This document shows, piece after piece, positions 36,701 to 44,153 of a stretch of 64,000 nucleotides of DNA; positions within the stretch are counted from its first letter, which is position 1, and each line of letters begins with the position of its first letter. Source of the stretch: DASTPP01 sp035762175 (GTDB taxonomy: Bacteria; Myxococcota_A; Polyangia; Polyangiales; Polyangiaceae); contig DASTPP010000201.1 of assembly GCA_035762175.1 (NCBI GenBank), positions 47,063-111,062 of the forward strand. The letters are read 5' to 3'. A model generated the notes under the pieces. The model had not been told where the DNA came from, did not search any database, and worked only from the letters and a program-made list of their open reading frames with translations. The position numbers and the translations under genes are program-made.

Positions 36701-37234
36701 GGCTTTGTCGCGCGCTTCCCATTGGCCATTTTGCCCCTTTTGTACACGAACGAACGAGCCGTCTTCGTGAAGGGGTCGAAAATAGCCGTCCGCGACCGGC
36801 ACGAGCGGCGCGAGCATTCCGAGGCCGTCGAGCTCCCACGCGTCCGAGCCGTCGAAGCGGGGCAGCCCGTCGGCGGTGCGAGGGCGCAGGCGTGGTACCC
36901 CCGCGAGGCGCCAACCTCGGCCGAGCTCGGTCTCGCCGCCGCCGCCGTCGTAGGCGAGCGAGAGACGTGGCCCGAAGCCGCCCGCGCCCGGGGGCACGGC
37001 AAGATCGACGCGGTAGCTCGCCGTGCCAGAAGAGAGGGACGGTTCGAACGATTGGCCGAGGCCTTCGATCGAGCCCGGCCCTTTCGGTACGCTCAGGCGC
37101 GTCGGGCTGAGCCCATCGGCCCGGGCGGGGCGTACCCCGAAGAAGGCCGCGCCAAGGGCCGCGAGCGCCGCCGCGCGGACCACAAAGCCTTCCCACGCCG
37201 GGGCGCCGAGCGCCCCCGCTTTCCGCTTCCGCAT
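30704..37234 (-). CDS. SpvB/RHS-repeat polymorphic toxin with Hint and LHH nuclease C-terminus
   Basis: A 2176-aa exported protein. Signal peptide, then a SpvB-type domain (LSVPKGPGSIEGLGQSFEPS), FG-GAP/VCBS-like repeats (DLDGDGLPDLLV, DVDGDGALDLLV), a TcdB-middle-like region, and many RHS/YD repeats (YDALGRL, YDAAGRLVEK, RYTYDGRGRR) closing with the RHS core end near LGVWTSPDP. Residues 1929-2068 form a Hint autoprotease (CFVAGTPVWTVEG ... VHN). The last ~60 residues carry LHH (ELHHRGQ, 2110-2116) and EMTRAEHR, matching LHH-type HNH/ENDO VII toxin tips. An odd inserted block before the core end has two hydrophobic segments and a lipobox-like GCGAEN. Lies 13 bp after the upstream lipoprotein gene. 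Confidence 0.92.
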   Translation of the reverse strand: MRKRKAGALGAPAWEGFVVRAAALAALGAAFFGVRPARADGLSPTRLSVPKGPGSIEGLGQSFEPSLSSGTASYRVDLAVPPGAGGFGPRLSLAYDGGGGETELGRGWRLAGVPRLRPRTADGLPRFDGSDAWELDGLGMLAPLVPVADGYFRPLHEDGSFVRVQKGQNGQWEARDKAGITYRFGGEGYGEREGAQVVSALLREALDLHGHAIHYEWKTDGGYARLARVVWNDYADDLRHEVLFAYEARPDPLTRYSAGIRQDLTERLVTITVQHGGRLVRRYALGYGGGRESRLSSVTMTGTDGVTAAPVLTFAYTELRLRADGQVVTMQSPPGRSPADPNNELCDLDGDGLPDLLVTRAGQYQSYLNHDGVRWQAPQDWAPSGSPSLALSSSDAELADVDGDGALDLLVKSGVDAFRYFPGEDATHFAAPVPLAGALNVPLDGPDVRLADLDGDRRADVVVTTPAGLAVAYNQGGTGWAEPAFVGSIDPAQPLRFSDGRTSLCEMNGDRVADLCHLNPGRLVFWLGRGRGQFEPAREATGVPPFDASDPWQLVDLDGDGRADLVHVGVTGVELALAEGEGAFGAPTRIEETPTKGPSATVRFADMNGSGTTDIVWVDVASAPERAWQYLELFPEGRGGLLRRIDNGLGKVTTIEYAPASLGAAAARGEGRPWATRMNVAMPIVARIAVDSSLGDPPLVTDYAYHDGAFAPAERTFAGFGRGVETDWGDEPSTTLVTESTFDVGLGHRVLRGMVRTTETRDGAGKIFARTARDYAVRAVASAVGGVPIEYAFARAERVEHVEGSASPRVTRTEWEQDAFGNVIEERCWGEVVGDDNLAGHDEAITRRTFAQNEGDWLLGRVATEELLDGAGRRVALMRYYYDGEPFVGLPLGHVARGDRSRREAWVGPGPDTFELELSTSYNTDGQPLETRDGRGGGRLFEWDGRDHTTLLAESVKFDGYTLTERAKTDRAFGHLTSVTGYAGESTTFAYDALGRLTSIVRPGDREASPTLRYSYVQSAPLSRIVTEARVWQGREVFERSELLVDGLGRTRGTLTADEGGRWVLAGVKLFDARGLPRRSLRARFVPSSERPPLLDDAPGSTLTHDALGRTVTTRSPLGLEARTAYEPLVTKVWDGAQADPSSPYEHTPRVHGADGLGRLVSVSETLSGKVLTLRAAYDAAGRLVEKTDPEGNVGRYTYDGRGRRTLARDPDHGEHAFAYDAAGNLTGHRRPDGSVRHWTYDLAGRETSQDWDGDGTPEVVKTWGDAPGSGAEPLGAGKLVRVRDPSGSVENEYDERGRVTLTRTTIEGAVYETESGYDDQDREDWHRFPDGSSVRIDRNPRGQLAGYGEGALRVEYDGDGVELGRVYATGVTEAQGYDDDRRRTAYAVRSADGTPVVALRWGYDGAGNLTSVVDERPAVDPAHDRTASYAYDNLYRLTEMRVAAGTTRWAYSPSGNLVERTSQDPAQHAGTMTYGEGAGPHALTGLQGRRLNYDALGRLISDGARDFAWNMADHLLRVTRADGASVESVYDGEGVRRVRIERAADGSERRTHFLDLWSEVEDGRLARYLVHEGRRVVRLAETNGTAAKEGSSVRTKSDSALPSTSPDTTVLARQAPTALLATLLLVVLALRERRRLRRWAPAMALVALALGCGAENDQGAPPLREGSVKTLTEADTLLFSDQVGSLTETASGSGLPRGSFASHPFGGARWDTTGESRPYAGGVRDRGVGVDVMGLRALASDLGVWTSPDPEALASPERGLGGAFASNNPYAYANQTPLVARDEDGQWAQIAIGAGIGAVVGGGLEAYRQYKEHGHIESWGKVAGQAGVGAVTGAVTALAGPQANLAIVAALGAGTGAAAGAVGRLIESGGESAGTVNDALSDAAVGGLTAGLGYVAAKAAKAAVPAVRRALSGAGSKAAGEGCAGGSCSCFVAGTPVWTVEGLRPIEQVRVGDRVLARDEASGEQAWREIVRTYERFDKPVLALELDDDSGARERLEVTAEHPFWARGRGWVAAGDLLPGQQTLAAGGAWLRVGAATWVQGRHAVYNLEVAEDHSYAVGRLGAWVHNATYGRGTGGNGRGGKKISNGELQAPPPKRGSAPIGKDGKPVELHHRGQSPDSPLDEMTRAEHRGPGNFSKNHSNTGQEPSKIDRQQWKKEQRDYWAKEWDSGRFESAE

Positions 37235-37247
37235 GGGCCCCCCCCGC

Positions 37248-40200
37248 TCAGTCGGTCAGGCACGACACGTCGAGGCTTGGGGTTCTATCTTGCCGAGGGA
37301 GCGCTTTGTGGCTCACCTTGAGCACGATATCTTCGAGCCGAGTCAGATCGAGGTCGCGGTTCGCCGGGGCCTCCGCCCCCCCAGGTATGCGCACGCGCCA
37401 CGTCGCTCGCGCCACCGACTGCCCGTAGAGCGACCCGTTCGGCGGTGCATCGCCGAACGAGTTGACCCCCGCCTGCACCGACGCCCGGCGCCCCGTCGGC
37501 TCGCCCCCCTCGCCCCCGAGCGACCAGACCCGCACCTCGCCCGTCCGGTCGCACGCCCGCAGCGTCGCGCCCCCTTCGAGCCCCACTTGCACGGTCGCCT
37601 GGTTGTCGCCCTGAAAGTCGCCGACGAGCTGGGCCTGTACGGTACTGATGCGGTCGGCGCACAGATCTGAGCCCCAGAGCGCGTTGTCCGGCCCGAGATC
37701 GGTCGAGAAGACTGCCTCGACCCCGCCCTTGCCGTCGACGTTTTCGTTACGGAGCAGCAACAGTCGAAACTGCTCGCCCTCCGAGAGGGTCGCGCCCGTC
37801 GCCTCGTCGGCGCGGGGGCCGCGCACGCCCAACATCGCCCGCACCGAGACCGTCGTCGCGTAGTCCTGGGGCGAGCCGTACGCGAGGCGCCCCTCGTTGT
37901 GGACGCTCAGAAAGCAGCCGAGGCGCGCACCGAGCGCCGTGCCGCTCGTCGCCGTCAGCACGGCCTGGCCGACGGGCAGCGACGCGTTCAGCTCGTACTC
38001 GAGCGCCCGGCCGGCCAGAAAGAGCGCCCGCTGCGCCCGGGCACGCGCCTCGAGGAAGGCCTCGGCCGCCTGATCGCGCACGATGCGATAGCTCGGGTCG
38101 AGAATGGGGTTCTTACCCTGGAGGGCCGCCGCCCGGTTTCGGTCTTCGTACGCGCGGCGCGCCTCGGCGAGCGCGTTCGAGCGCCGCTGCCCGGCCTCGA
38201 CGGCCGCGAGCACGTCGGTCTGCATCTCGAGCTGGAGCTGCGCCAGATCGATCATACCCTTCTGGATGGCCGCCTGGCCCTCGATCTGCTCGAGCTCTTG
38301 GGCCTGCTTTTCAAAGCGCACCGTCTGCGCCGTTTGCAGGTCGGCCCGGCGCGCCTCGAGCGCCCCACGTTGCAGCTCGAGCAGGCCCGTCATGGCCCCG
38401 GCCGCCACGCTCGCGCCGGCGCTCACGACCGCGCCCGAGACGCCCTGAAGCACGGCTTGCTGGGCGCGGATGACCGCGTCGGCCCAGGCCATCGCCTCGA
38501 GCTCGTCACCGGTTTGCCGGACGAAGCGAATGGTCTCGGCCCGCACGCCCTTTTTTCGCGCGAGCGCCGTCTGTTCGATGACAATCTTCTGGCGCTCGCC
38601 CTCGATCCGGCTCTGGGCGTTGAGCCACCGCTGAAGGGCCGTGTCGACGGCCGCCCCGAGCTCGGCGACGGCGCCCCCGCTCGCGCCGCACCGGGCCCAG
38701 TCGGGGCCGCCGGGCGCGTCGGGCTCGAAACCCTCGCCGCAGAGGGCGGCGATCTTGGCGTCATCGTGGGCCTCGGTCGTGCGCACGGCCTCGGCCAGAG
38801 CAAACTCGCTCGCCTCGTACTGGCGCTTGTTCGCCACGAGCGCTGCCTCGGCCTTCTCGGCCGCCTCGACCAGGGGCGCGGCAATGGCGGCCATCTGCTC
38901 AACGTTGGTCGGCGCCTTGGCCGCGTCTTCGGCTCGGTAGACGAAGGGCACGAAGCCATCGGGGACGCCGAACGCCCCTGCGCCCTCGAGCAGGCGGCCG
39001 AAGCCCTCGTCGAGCGGGGCGAGAGCGCCGGCGAGACCGATGCCGGCGAGCTCGCCGGACGAGCCCCAAGCCTTGAGCAGGTGCGCGAGCGCGACGGCCT
39101 CGAAGTAGCCGACGAGCGCCCGGCTTTGCGCCTTCTCGCGGCGCACCGCGTCGCTCAGGCCGGGTTCGGCGAACAGGAGGCGCGCTCGCTCGCCGTCGAC
39201 GGTGCTGAGCGTCTGCATCAGGTCGGCGAGGGCGCGCGCCCCCGGATGAGGCAGGCCTTCGGTGCCGTCGGGGCTCGCATCGACGGGGGCGCTCGCAGCG
39301 ACGCTGGCCGGCGTACGGCGCGCGTAGGATAGGACAGCGGGCTGCAGGACGAAGCGGGCCGAAGGGCGTAGGGCGGCGAGCGCATCTTCGTAGGCGCTAC
39401 GCTCGCCGAGCAGGCCGCCGCTGACGCCGCGGGCGAGCGCCTCGATGAGGCCATCTTTGGCGAGGAGCAACGGGGCCGCCAACGTCTTCTGCACGAGATC
39501 GTGGAACGCGAGCGCCTTGGGCCGGCCGGCGAGCGAGTCGGGCGGCTCGGGTGAGATCGCGAGCGCGGCGAGCCCGCACGCCAGCGCCGGGGTGTACGAG
39601 CAGGCCGGGCGCTGCGCGAGGTACTCGCTCGCGCTTTTGATGGTCGAGGCAGCGCGGCACCCCTCGGCCACGGGCTCGAAGGGCGGCGTGGCGCCCGGGC
39701 CGGCGGCGACCTTCGCCTGCATCGCCTGCACGAGCAGAGCGTAGAAGCTGCCCTTCAGGGTCGTGGTCGCCGCGCAGTTCGTGGCACCGAGCGAGACGGC
39801 GTACACCGCCTGCGCGTCGAGCAGCGGGCCCGGCGCGTACGAGGGCATCGAGGGCGCGGGCGCGACGTTGAAGCGCTCGGGCTCGCCGCCGCCCCGCGCC
39901 GGGGCGAGCACGACCGAGCCCCGGAGCGTCACAGGCTCGTCGAAGAGCCCGTGGACGGTCTCGTCGAACGTGCCCGAAAAGCTACCCCCTTCGCCCGCGT
40001 TGAGCGCGAGGCGGAGCACGCGCCCGAGGTCGCGCCCGAAGGCGTTGCGATCGTCACCGACGGACGTCGCGACGCGCTGGGCGAGCGTCACGTCAATGCG
40101 TTGCTTGTCGGCGCTGAGCGCGCCCTCGGCGCCCACCTCGCCGGCCGAGGCCGGAAAGAGCAGCGACTCGCCGGCCCGCACGCGCACGCGGACCTTGGGC

Positions 40201-40901
40201 CCGTCCTCGTCGAGATCGAGGGCGAAGCGCGCCGGGCCGAGCGCCACAAGATCGTCGGCCCCCTCGTAGCGCAGGGCGCCGGCGTAGGCGCCCGACCACG
40301 AGCGGACGAGGGGCGCGTTGACGACGGCGTCGCCGAGCGTCGTGACGACGCGGACGGCCCCCGCCGCCTCGCGCCCCGAGACCTTGGAGGCGTCGACCGG
40401 CAGCGTGAGCGTCGTCTCGCCCTGAAACTCGCCGCGGGGCGTGGGCACCGAGAGGTGCGGCCCCGACGCGACGAGACGGTAGCGCACGGGCACCGACGGC
40501 GCGTCCGAGCGCAGCGTGAGCGTCAGCGCCTTGTCGCGGGCGCCGAGCACGGCGGGGGCCGAGCGGACGGCGAGCGTGCCAACCTTGTCGGTCGTCGGCG
40601 CGGGGTCACCATCGGTCGCGCTCGGCGGCAGACAGCGGGCGCGCGGCCCACACGCCTCGTCAGGCGAAGCGCAGGGGCGAGCCGTGTTGCAATCTTGGCG
40701 GCATTCGCCCAAATCGCAGTACGTACCCGCGGGGCAATCGACCGAGAGCCGACACGCGCCCCCGCTCTCGAGCGGCGGGGGCGGGTCGGCGGGCACGGCG
40801 GGCCCAGCGGATCGGTCTCTGTCGTCGCTGCCGCCCCCGCCGCACGCCCCGAGGGCGAGGGTGAAGCCGACGAAGCCAAAGGCGTGTCGTCCGTTCCGCA
40901 T
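37248..40901 (-). CDS. Large coiled-coil lipoprotein upstream of the RHS toxin
   Basis: A 1217-aa lipoprotein (ATG 40901 behind GGGAGG; lipobox LGAC). N-terminal Cys-rich CRLSVDCPAGTYCDLGECRQ motif, then beta domains, a long helical region, and a strong coiled coil at about 740-990 (for example RRADLQTAQTVRFEKQAQEL). That is followed by AQRALFLAGRALEYELNASL and a beta-rich end. The order, long helices then 'RALEYELN' then beta strands, is reminiscent of the central shaft of Tc-toxin A-type proteins, but this is weak. With the downstream SpvB/RHS protein (TcB/TcC-like) it could serve as a delivery partner. That role is inference. Confidence 0.68.
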   Translation of the reverse strand: MRNGRHAFGFVGFTLALGACGGGGSDDRDRSAGPAVPADPPPPLESGGACRLSVDCPAGTYCDLGECRQDCNTARPCASPDEACGPRARCLPPSATDGDPAPTTDKVGTLAVRSAPAVLGARDKALTLTLRSDAPSVPVRYRLVASGPHLSVPTPRGEFQGETTLTLPVDASKVSGREAAGAVRVVTTLGDAVVNAPLVRSWSGAYAGALRYEGADDLVALGPARFALDLDEDGPKVRVRVRAGESLLFPASAGEVGAEGALSADKQRIDVTLAQRVATSVGDDRNAFGRDLGRVLRLALNAGEGGSFSGTFDETVHGLFDEPVTLRGSVVLAPARGGGEPERFNVAPAPSMPSYAPGPLLDAQAVYAVSLGATNCAATTTLKGSFYALLVQAMQAKVAAGPGATPPFEPVAEGCRAASTIKSASEYLAQRPACSYTPALACGLAALAISPEPPDSLAGRPKALAFHDLVQKTLAAPLLLAKDGLIEALARGVSGGLLGERSAYEDALAALRPSARFVLQPAVLSYARRTPASVAASAPVDASPDGTEGLPHPGARALADLMQTLSTVDGERARLLFAEPGLSDAVRREKAQSRALVGYFEAVALAHLLKAWGSSGELAGIGLAGALAPLDEGFGRLLEGAGAFGVPDGFVPFVYRAEDAAKAPTNVEQMAAIAAPLVEAAEKAEAALVANKRQYEASEFALAEAVRTTEAHDDAKIAALCGEGFEPDAPGGPDWARCGASGGAVAELGAAVDTALQRWLNAQSRIEGERQKIVIEQTALARKKGVRAETIRFVRQTGDELEAMAWADAVIRAQQAVLQGVSGAVVSAGASVAAGAMTGLLELQRGALEARRADLQTAQTVRFEKQAQELEQIEGQAAIQKGMIDLAQLQLEMQTDVLAAVEAGQRRSNALAEARRAYEDRNRAAALQGKNPILDPSYRIVRDQAAEAFLEARARAQRALFLAGRALEYELNASLPVGQAVLTATSGTALGARLGCFLSVHNEGRLAYGSPQDYATTVSVRAMLGVRGPRADEATGATLSEGEQFRLLLLRNENVDGKGGVEAVFSTDLGPDNALWGSDLCADRISTVQAQLVGDFQGDNQATVQVGLEGGATLRACDRTGEVRVWSLGGEGGEPTGRRASVQAGVNSFGDAPPNGSLYGQSVARATWRVRIPGGAEAPANRDLDLTRLEDIVLKVSHKALPRQDRTPSLDVSCLTD

Positions 40902-40914
40902 GGTCCGCCTCCCT

Positions 40915-42531
40915 TCAAAACGCGCGCACGGTGCCCGCGTCCCCGCTCGGCGCGCCCACGCCGCCGAGCCCGCCCGTCCCCGGCAAAATCACCGCGTCCG
41001 ACAGGTCGACCGTCGCCCCGCCGACGGTCACGACGGCGTACGCCATGCCACCGGCGCCGCTGCCGCCCTTTCCGCCCCTCCCGCCCGTTCCGCCCTTTCC
41101 GCCGGGCGCCCCGTGGGCGACGCCGCTGCCCGACGTCCCGCAGGTCGGCGGCCCGCAGCCCGGGTCATCCGGCGGGCAGACCGGCGGTTTGCATACACGC
41201 TTCGTGTATGGAGTATCCAGCCCCTGGGCCCCGAACGTGCCATCGGTACCGACCCCGCCCGGGCCGCCCGAACCACCCTTGCCCCCGACGCCCCCGCGAA
41301 TCTGGCTCGCCTCGAGCACGACGGACGTCGAGGGCCCCGAGGCGAACAGGCCGACGGACGCGCCGCCGCCCCTGCCCCCGCGCCCGCCCCGGCCCCGCCC
41401 GCCGCCGCAGCCGCAACGACCGGGCGGCACGGCGACCGGGCCCGTGGTGACGCTGCACGAGTCGCCGCCCGAGATCGTACACTTGCTCTGGGGCGCCTGG
41501 GCAGTGGTCGGGGGGGCGGTGCCATGGCTGCCCACGGCGCCGTCGCCGCCCGAGGGCGCGAGGCCCGGCGTGAAGCCGGCGGCGTGAAAGCTACCCTGGC
41601 CCGTCGGCGCGCCCGATAGGCCGTCACCCCCCGACGCACCGCTGCTGCAATCGCTCAGGCCGTTGCACGCGAGGGGCCCGGCCGCATCGTCGCCCTTGGC
41701 GCCGTCGTTGCCCTCGGCGCCCGCGCCGGCGGCGAGATCGGTATGCCGAAGGCGGACGAGCGTCGAGCCGACGACGTGCACCGCGTACGAGCTCGCGGCG
41801 ACCGCGCCACCGCCCGCCAGGTCGGGCCCTTGGAAGTTGAAGCGGTCAATCGTAACGGGCTCGACAACATTCTGAACGAGCAACGGCACGCCGCCCGGCG
41901 GCTGCACGAGAACGTTGTCGCCGTCATTTCGACGCCAGGGGTGGCTCTCGCCGAGGCAGTTGTAGCCGCCGTAGAGCGAGACGGCACCCTTCTCGCCATC
42001 GAGAACAACGGCCTCTTCGTAGACGCCGCTACAGACATAGACGGCCTTCTTACCCGCCCCCTGGGCGAGCTCGATGCCCCGCTGAATGGTCTGGACGGGC
42101 TCGCCGAAGGCGCCACTCTGGGTGTCATCGCCGCTGGGCCCGGCGACGAAGATCGCCTCGCCCTTGTCGCCGTCGATACCGTCACAGTTCGTGTCCTCGA
42201 AGGCGTCGTCGGGTTCGTCCGGCGCGGCGCTCGGCGTACACGTCGCGCCGGCCGCGCCGGCCGCGCCCGCTGCCCCGGCCGCGTTCGAGCCACCGGCCCC
42301 ACCGGCCCCCCCTTGCACGGGGACGCCTCGCCCGCCCGCCCCCGCCGGCCCTTGCGCCCCCGCAGCATCGGCCCCACCCGCCACTTCGTGCCCGCCGGCA
42401 CAGGCACCGAACGGCGCGAGCAAGGCCCCTGCCGCGAGCAAATGCTTGATGCGGGACGGGGAAGGGGCGCGACTGACCCCGGGCACCCAACCTTGATCAA
42501 TCGGACGATCAATCGGACGAAACCATGCCAT
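40915..42531 (-). CDS. Gly-rich beta-helix-type lipoprotein
   Basis: A 538-aa lipoprotein, first gene of the toxin operon. I chose ATG 42531, seven bases after a 12-G run. A long n-region precedes a lipobox-like FGAC. Collagen-like Gly/Ala triplets follow, then CDGIDGDKGEAIFVAGPSG and a stretch typical of right-handed parallel beta-helix surface proteins (SGAFGEPVQTIQRGIELAQG, YVCSGVYEEAVVLDGEKGAV). The rest is very Gly-rich with GGKGGTGGRGGKGGSG-type runs interleaved with short beta strands. Such proteins are frequent on Sorangium-type cell surfaces. Function unknown. Confidence 0.75.
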   Translation of the reverse strand: MAWFRPIDRPIDQGWVPGVSRAPSPSRIKHLLAAGALLAPFGACAGGHEVAGGADAAGAQGPAGAGGRGVPVQGGAGGAGGSNAAGAAGAAGAAGATCTPSAAPDEPDDAFEDTNCDGIDGDKGEAIFVAGPSGDDTQSGAFGEPVQTIQRGIELAQGAGKKAVYVCSGVYEEAVVLDGEKGAVSLYGGYNCLGESHPWRRNDGDNVLVQPPGGVPLLVQNVVEPVTIDRFNFQGPDLAGGGAVAASSYAVHVVGSTLVRLRHTDLAAGAGAEGNDGAKGDDAAGPLACNGLSDCSSGASGGDGLSGAPTGQGSFHAAGFTPGLAPSGGDGAVGSHGTAPPTTAQAPQSKCTISGGDSCSVTTGPVAVPPGRCGCGGGRGRGGRGGRGGGASVGLFASGPSTSVVLEASQIRGGVGGKGGSGGPGGVGTDGTFGAQGLDTPYTKRVCKPPVCPPDDPGCGPPTCGTSGSGVAHGAPGGKGGTGGRGGKGGSGAGGMAYAVVTVGGATVDLSDAVILPGTGGLGGVGAPSGDAGTVRAF

Positions 42532-42921
42532 GGCGCGACCCCCCCCCCCCGAGGGGCCCGCCCGCCGCCTCGGGCCCGCCCCTCGTGCCAGGAGCGAACG
42601 CGCCAGCGGGCGCGCACCGCGCTCGCAACGACGCATGCGACCCCGCGTGGGCCCCCGCCCCTCACTCGAACCGTCGAGCCATGGGGTAGCAAGGCCAGAA
42701 AGATCGCGCCAACGAGAAAATCAATCTCTAGTCATAATTCCTAGATGCAACATCTATACGACCGAACGGCCGAGCTCGAATCAGAGTAGCAACCAAGGCG
42801 CGCTTTGCGCTTTTGGCTTGTTGGTCTTGTGAAGCACCCCGGCCACGGTCACACACGTGCGCACCTCGGCCTGTCGAAAAAACGACGCGTGCGGCCGTAC
42901 CCAAGGGGCCCGACGCCCGCT
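42532..42921. other. Promoter region of the toxin operon
   Basis: About 390 bases between the lipoprotein start and the DUF1348-like gene. It begins with the homopolymer tract at 42539-42550. An AT-richer patch at 42720-42830 is the likely promoter region, but no -35/-10 pair is clear. No gene seen. Confidence 0.45.
42539..42550 (-). repeat. G12 homopolymer tract upstream of lipoprotein start
   Basis: Twelve consecutive C on the plus strand (G on the coding strand) end eight bases before ATG 42531. Tracts of this length are prone to slippage. Here it would alter ribosome-site strength or spacing rather than the reading frame. Confidence 0.85.
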
Positions 42922-43494
42922 CTACAGCCCCAGCGCCGTGAGGCCGGGGTGATCGTCGGGCCTGCGCCCGAGCGGCCAACGAAAGAGGCGATCGGCCTCG
43001 CGAATCGGTACGTCGTTGATGCTCGCCTCCCGGCGGCGCATCAGGCCGAGCTCGTCGAACTCCCACTGCTCGTTGCCGTGCGAGCGAAACCAATCGCCCG
43101 CCAGGTTGTGCGACTCGTAAACGAAGCGCACCGCGATGTGGTTTCCGGTGAACCCCCACACCTCTTTGATGAGTCGATAGTCGAGCTCCGCCTGCCACTT
43201 GCGGGTCAAGAAGGCCTCGATCATCGCCCGCCCCTCGAAAAACTCGGAGCGGTTTCGCCAGCGGCTGTCGGGGGTGTACGCGAGCGCGACGCGGGCGGGG
43301 TCGCGGCTGTTCCAAGCGTCTTCGGCGAGGCGGGCTTTTTGGGCCGCGCTCTCGGCCGTGAAGGGAGGCAGGGGGGGGCGAGCCGTCGGAGGCAGCACCG
43401 AGCCGTCGTCCGAGGGGGTCTCCGTGCCGTCGTCGCCGCGGGTGTCGGCGCACGCCGCCAAGGCCAAGGAGGCGATGAGTTCTCTTCGTTTCAT
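42922..43494 (-). CDS. DUF1348/NTF2-like lipoprotein
   Basis: A 190-aa protein from ATG 43494 (GGAGAG site). The signal peptide ends in lipobox LAAC. After an acidic linker comes a complete DUF1348-type NTF2-like fold: AEDAWNSRDPARVALAYTPD, SRWRNRSEFFEGR, FLTRKWQAELDYRLIKEVWG, IAVRFVYE, GNEQWEFDELGLMRRREASI, RPDDHPGL. Most DUF1348 proteins are cytoplasmic, so a lipid-anchored version is unusual. The fold forms a ligand cavity; no catalytic role is established. Confidence 0.88.
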   Translation of the reverse strand: MKRRELIASLALAACADTRGDDGTETPSDDGSVLPPTARPPLPPFTAESAAQKARLAEDAWNSRDPARVALAYTPDSRWRNRSEFFEGRAMIEAFLTRKWQAELDYRLIKEVWGFTGNHIAVRFVYESHNLAGDWFRSHGNEQWEFDELGLMRRREASINDVPIREADRLFRWPLGRRPDDHPGLTALGL

Positions 43495-44153
43495 GGTAGT
43501 CTCTCCGGTCGAAAAAAAGAGCGCCGATGGCTCGCTAGGGGGGTCGATTCGTCGAAGCGTGATGCTCGGCCGCGCTCGGGTTTACGTCGGCCCGCGCGAC
43601 GCCCGCCGCCTCTGCCGCCATTGCGATGGTTGAGAGAGAGCTCGGCGGGCGAAGTCGACGCGTCAACGTTCGCGGAAGAAAAGAAAGCCAAGCGGTACTT
43701 CGGGGTAAGGTACGGTCAAAGCAACCAAGGGCGCGGCCTCGCTCGCTGGTACGCCGACCGGGGCGGGCCCCCAGAGGCCTTCTCGAGTCGAGCGGTGCTC
43801 GTTCGAAGGCCTTCTCGAAAGAGTTCGGGCGCGGCGAGAAGCGGTCGGCGTGGCAGCCTTGAATCGTGGCTGCTACGCCCCCCTTAAGCGAGCTTCGTGC
43901 CACGCGGCCTCGGCGCGAGAACGTGGCCCATTCAAGCCGATTCTTGAGTCTCAGGCGGCGGGGCCGAGCACGAATTTTCGTGGCATCACGAGATATCGTG
44001 CCCAAAACCACGACTTTTCGTGCCGCGGGAACGTCCCGTCGACGGCGAGGGCGGTCGCCGGCTCGAGTCGTGCCAGGGGGTTCTCGTCGGCTCGCCGCCG
44101 GCGCACCGAGGCTAGCCAGCGAATCGAGGGCTCCGCCAGGCCTCGAGCGCAGG
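43495..44153. other. Gene-free stretch with inverted-repeat cluster
   Basis: 659 bases without a supportable gene. G+C is lower than average around 43960-44025, where three inverted repeats lie (see next entry). Confidence 0.5.
43969..44022. promoter_or_regulatory. Three CACGA-N4-TCGTG inverted repeats
   Basis: Perfect 5-bp arms with 4-bp centres occur at 43969-43982 (centre ATTT), 43987-44000 (GATA) and 44009-44022 (CTTT). They lie within 54 bp, and a CGGGA-ACG-TCCCG repeat follows. Such clustering looks like a cooperative operator. The nearest downstream start on the minus strand is the DUF1348-like gene at 43494. What binds is unknown. Confidence 0.7.

Noticed and set aside
43535..44011. 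158-codon minus-strand frame over the inverted-repeat cluster
   Set aside because: No recognisable motif or ribosome site, and composition like random GC-rich sequence. The inverted repeats better explain the region.
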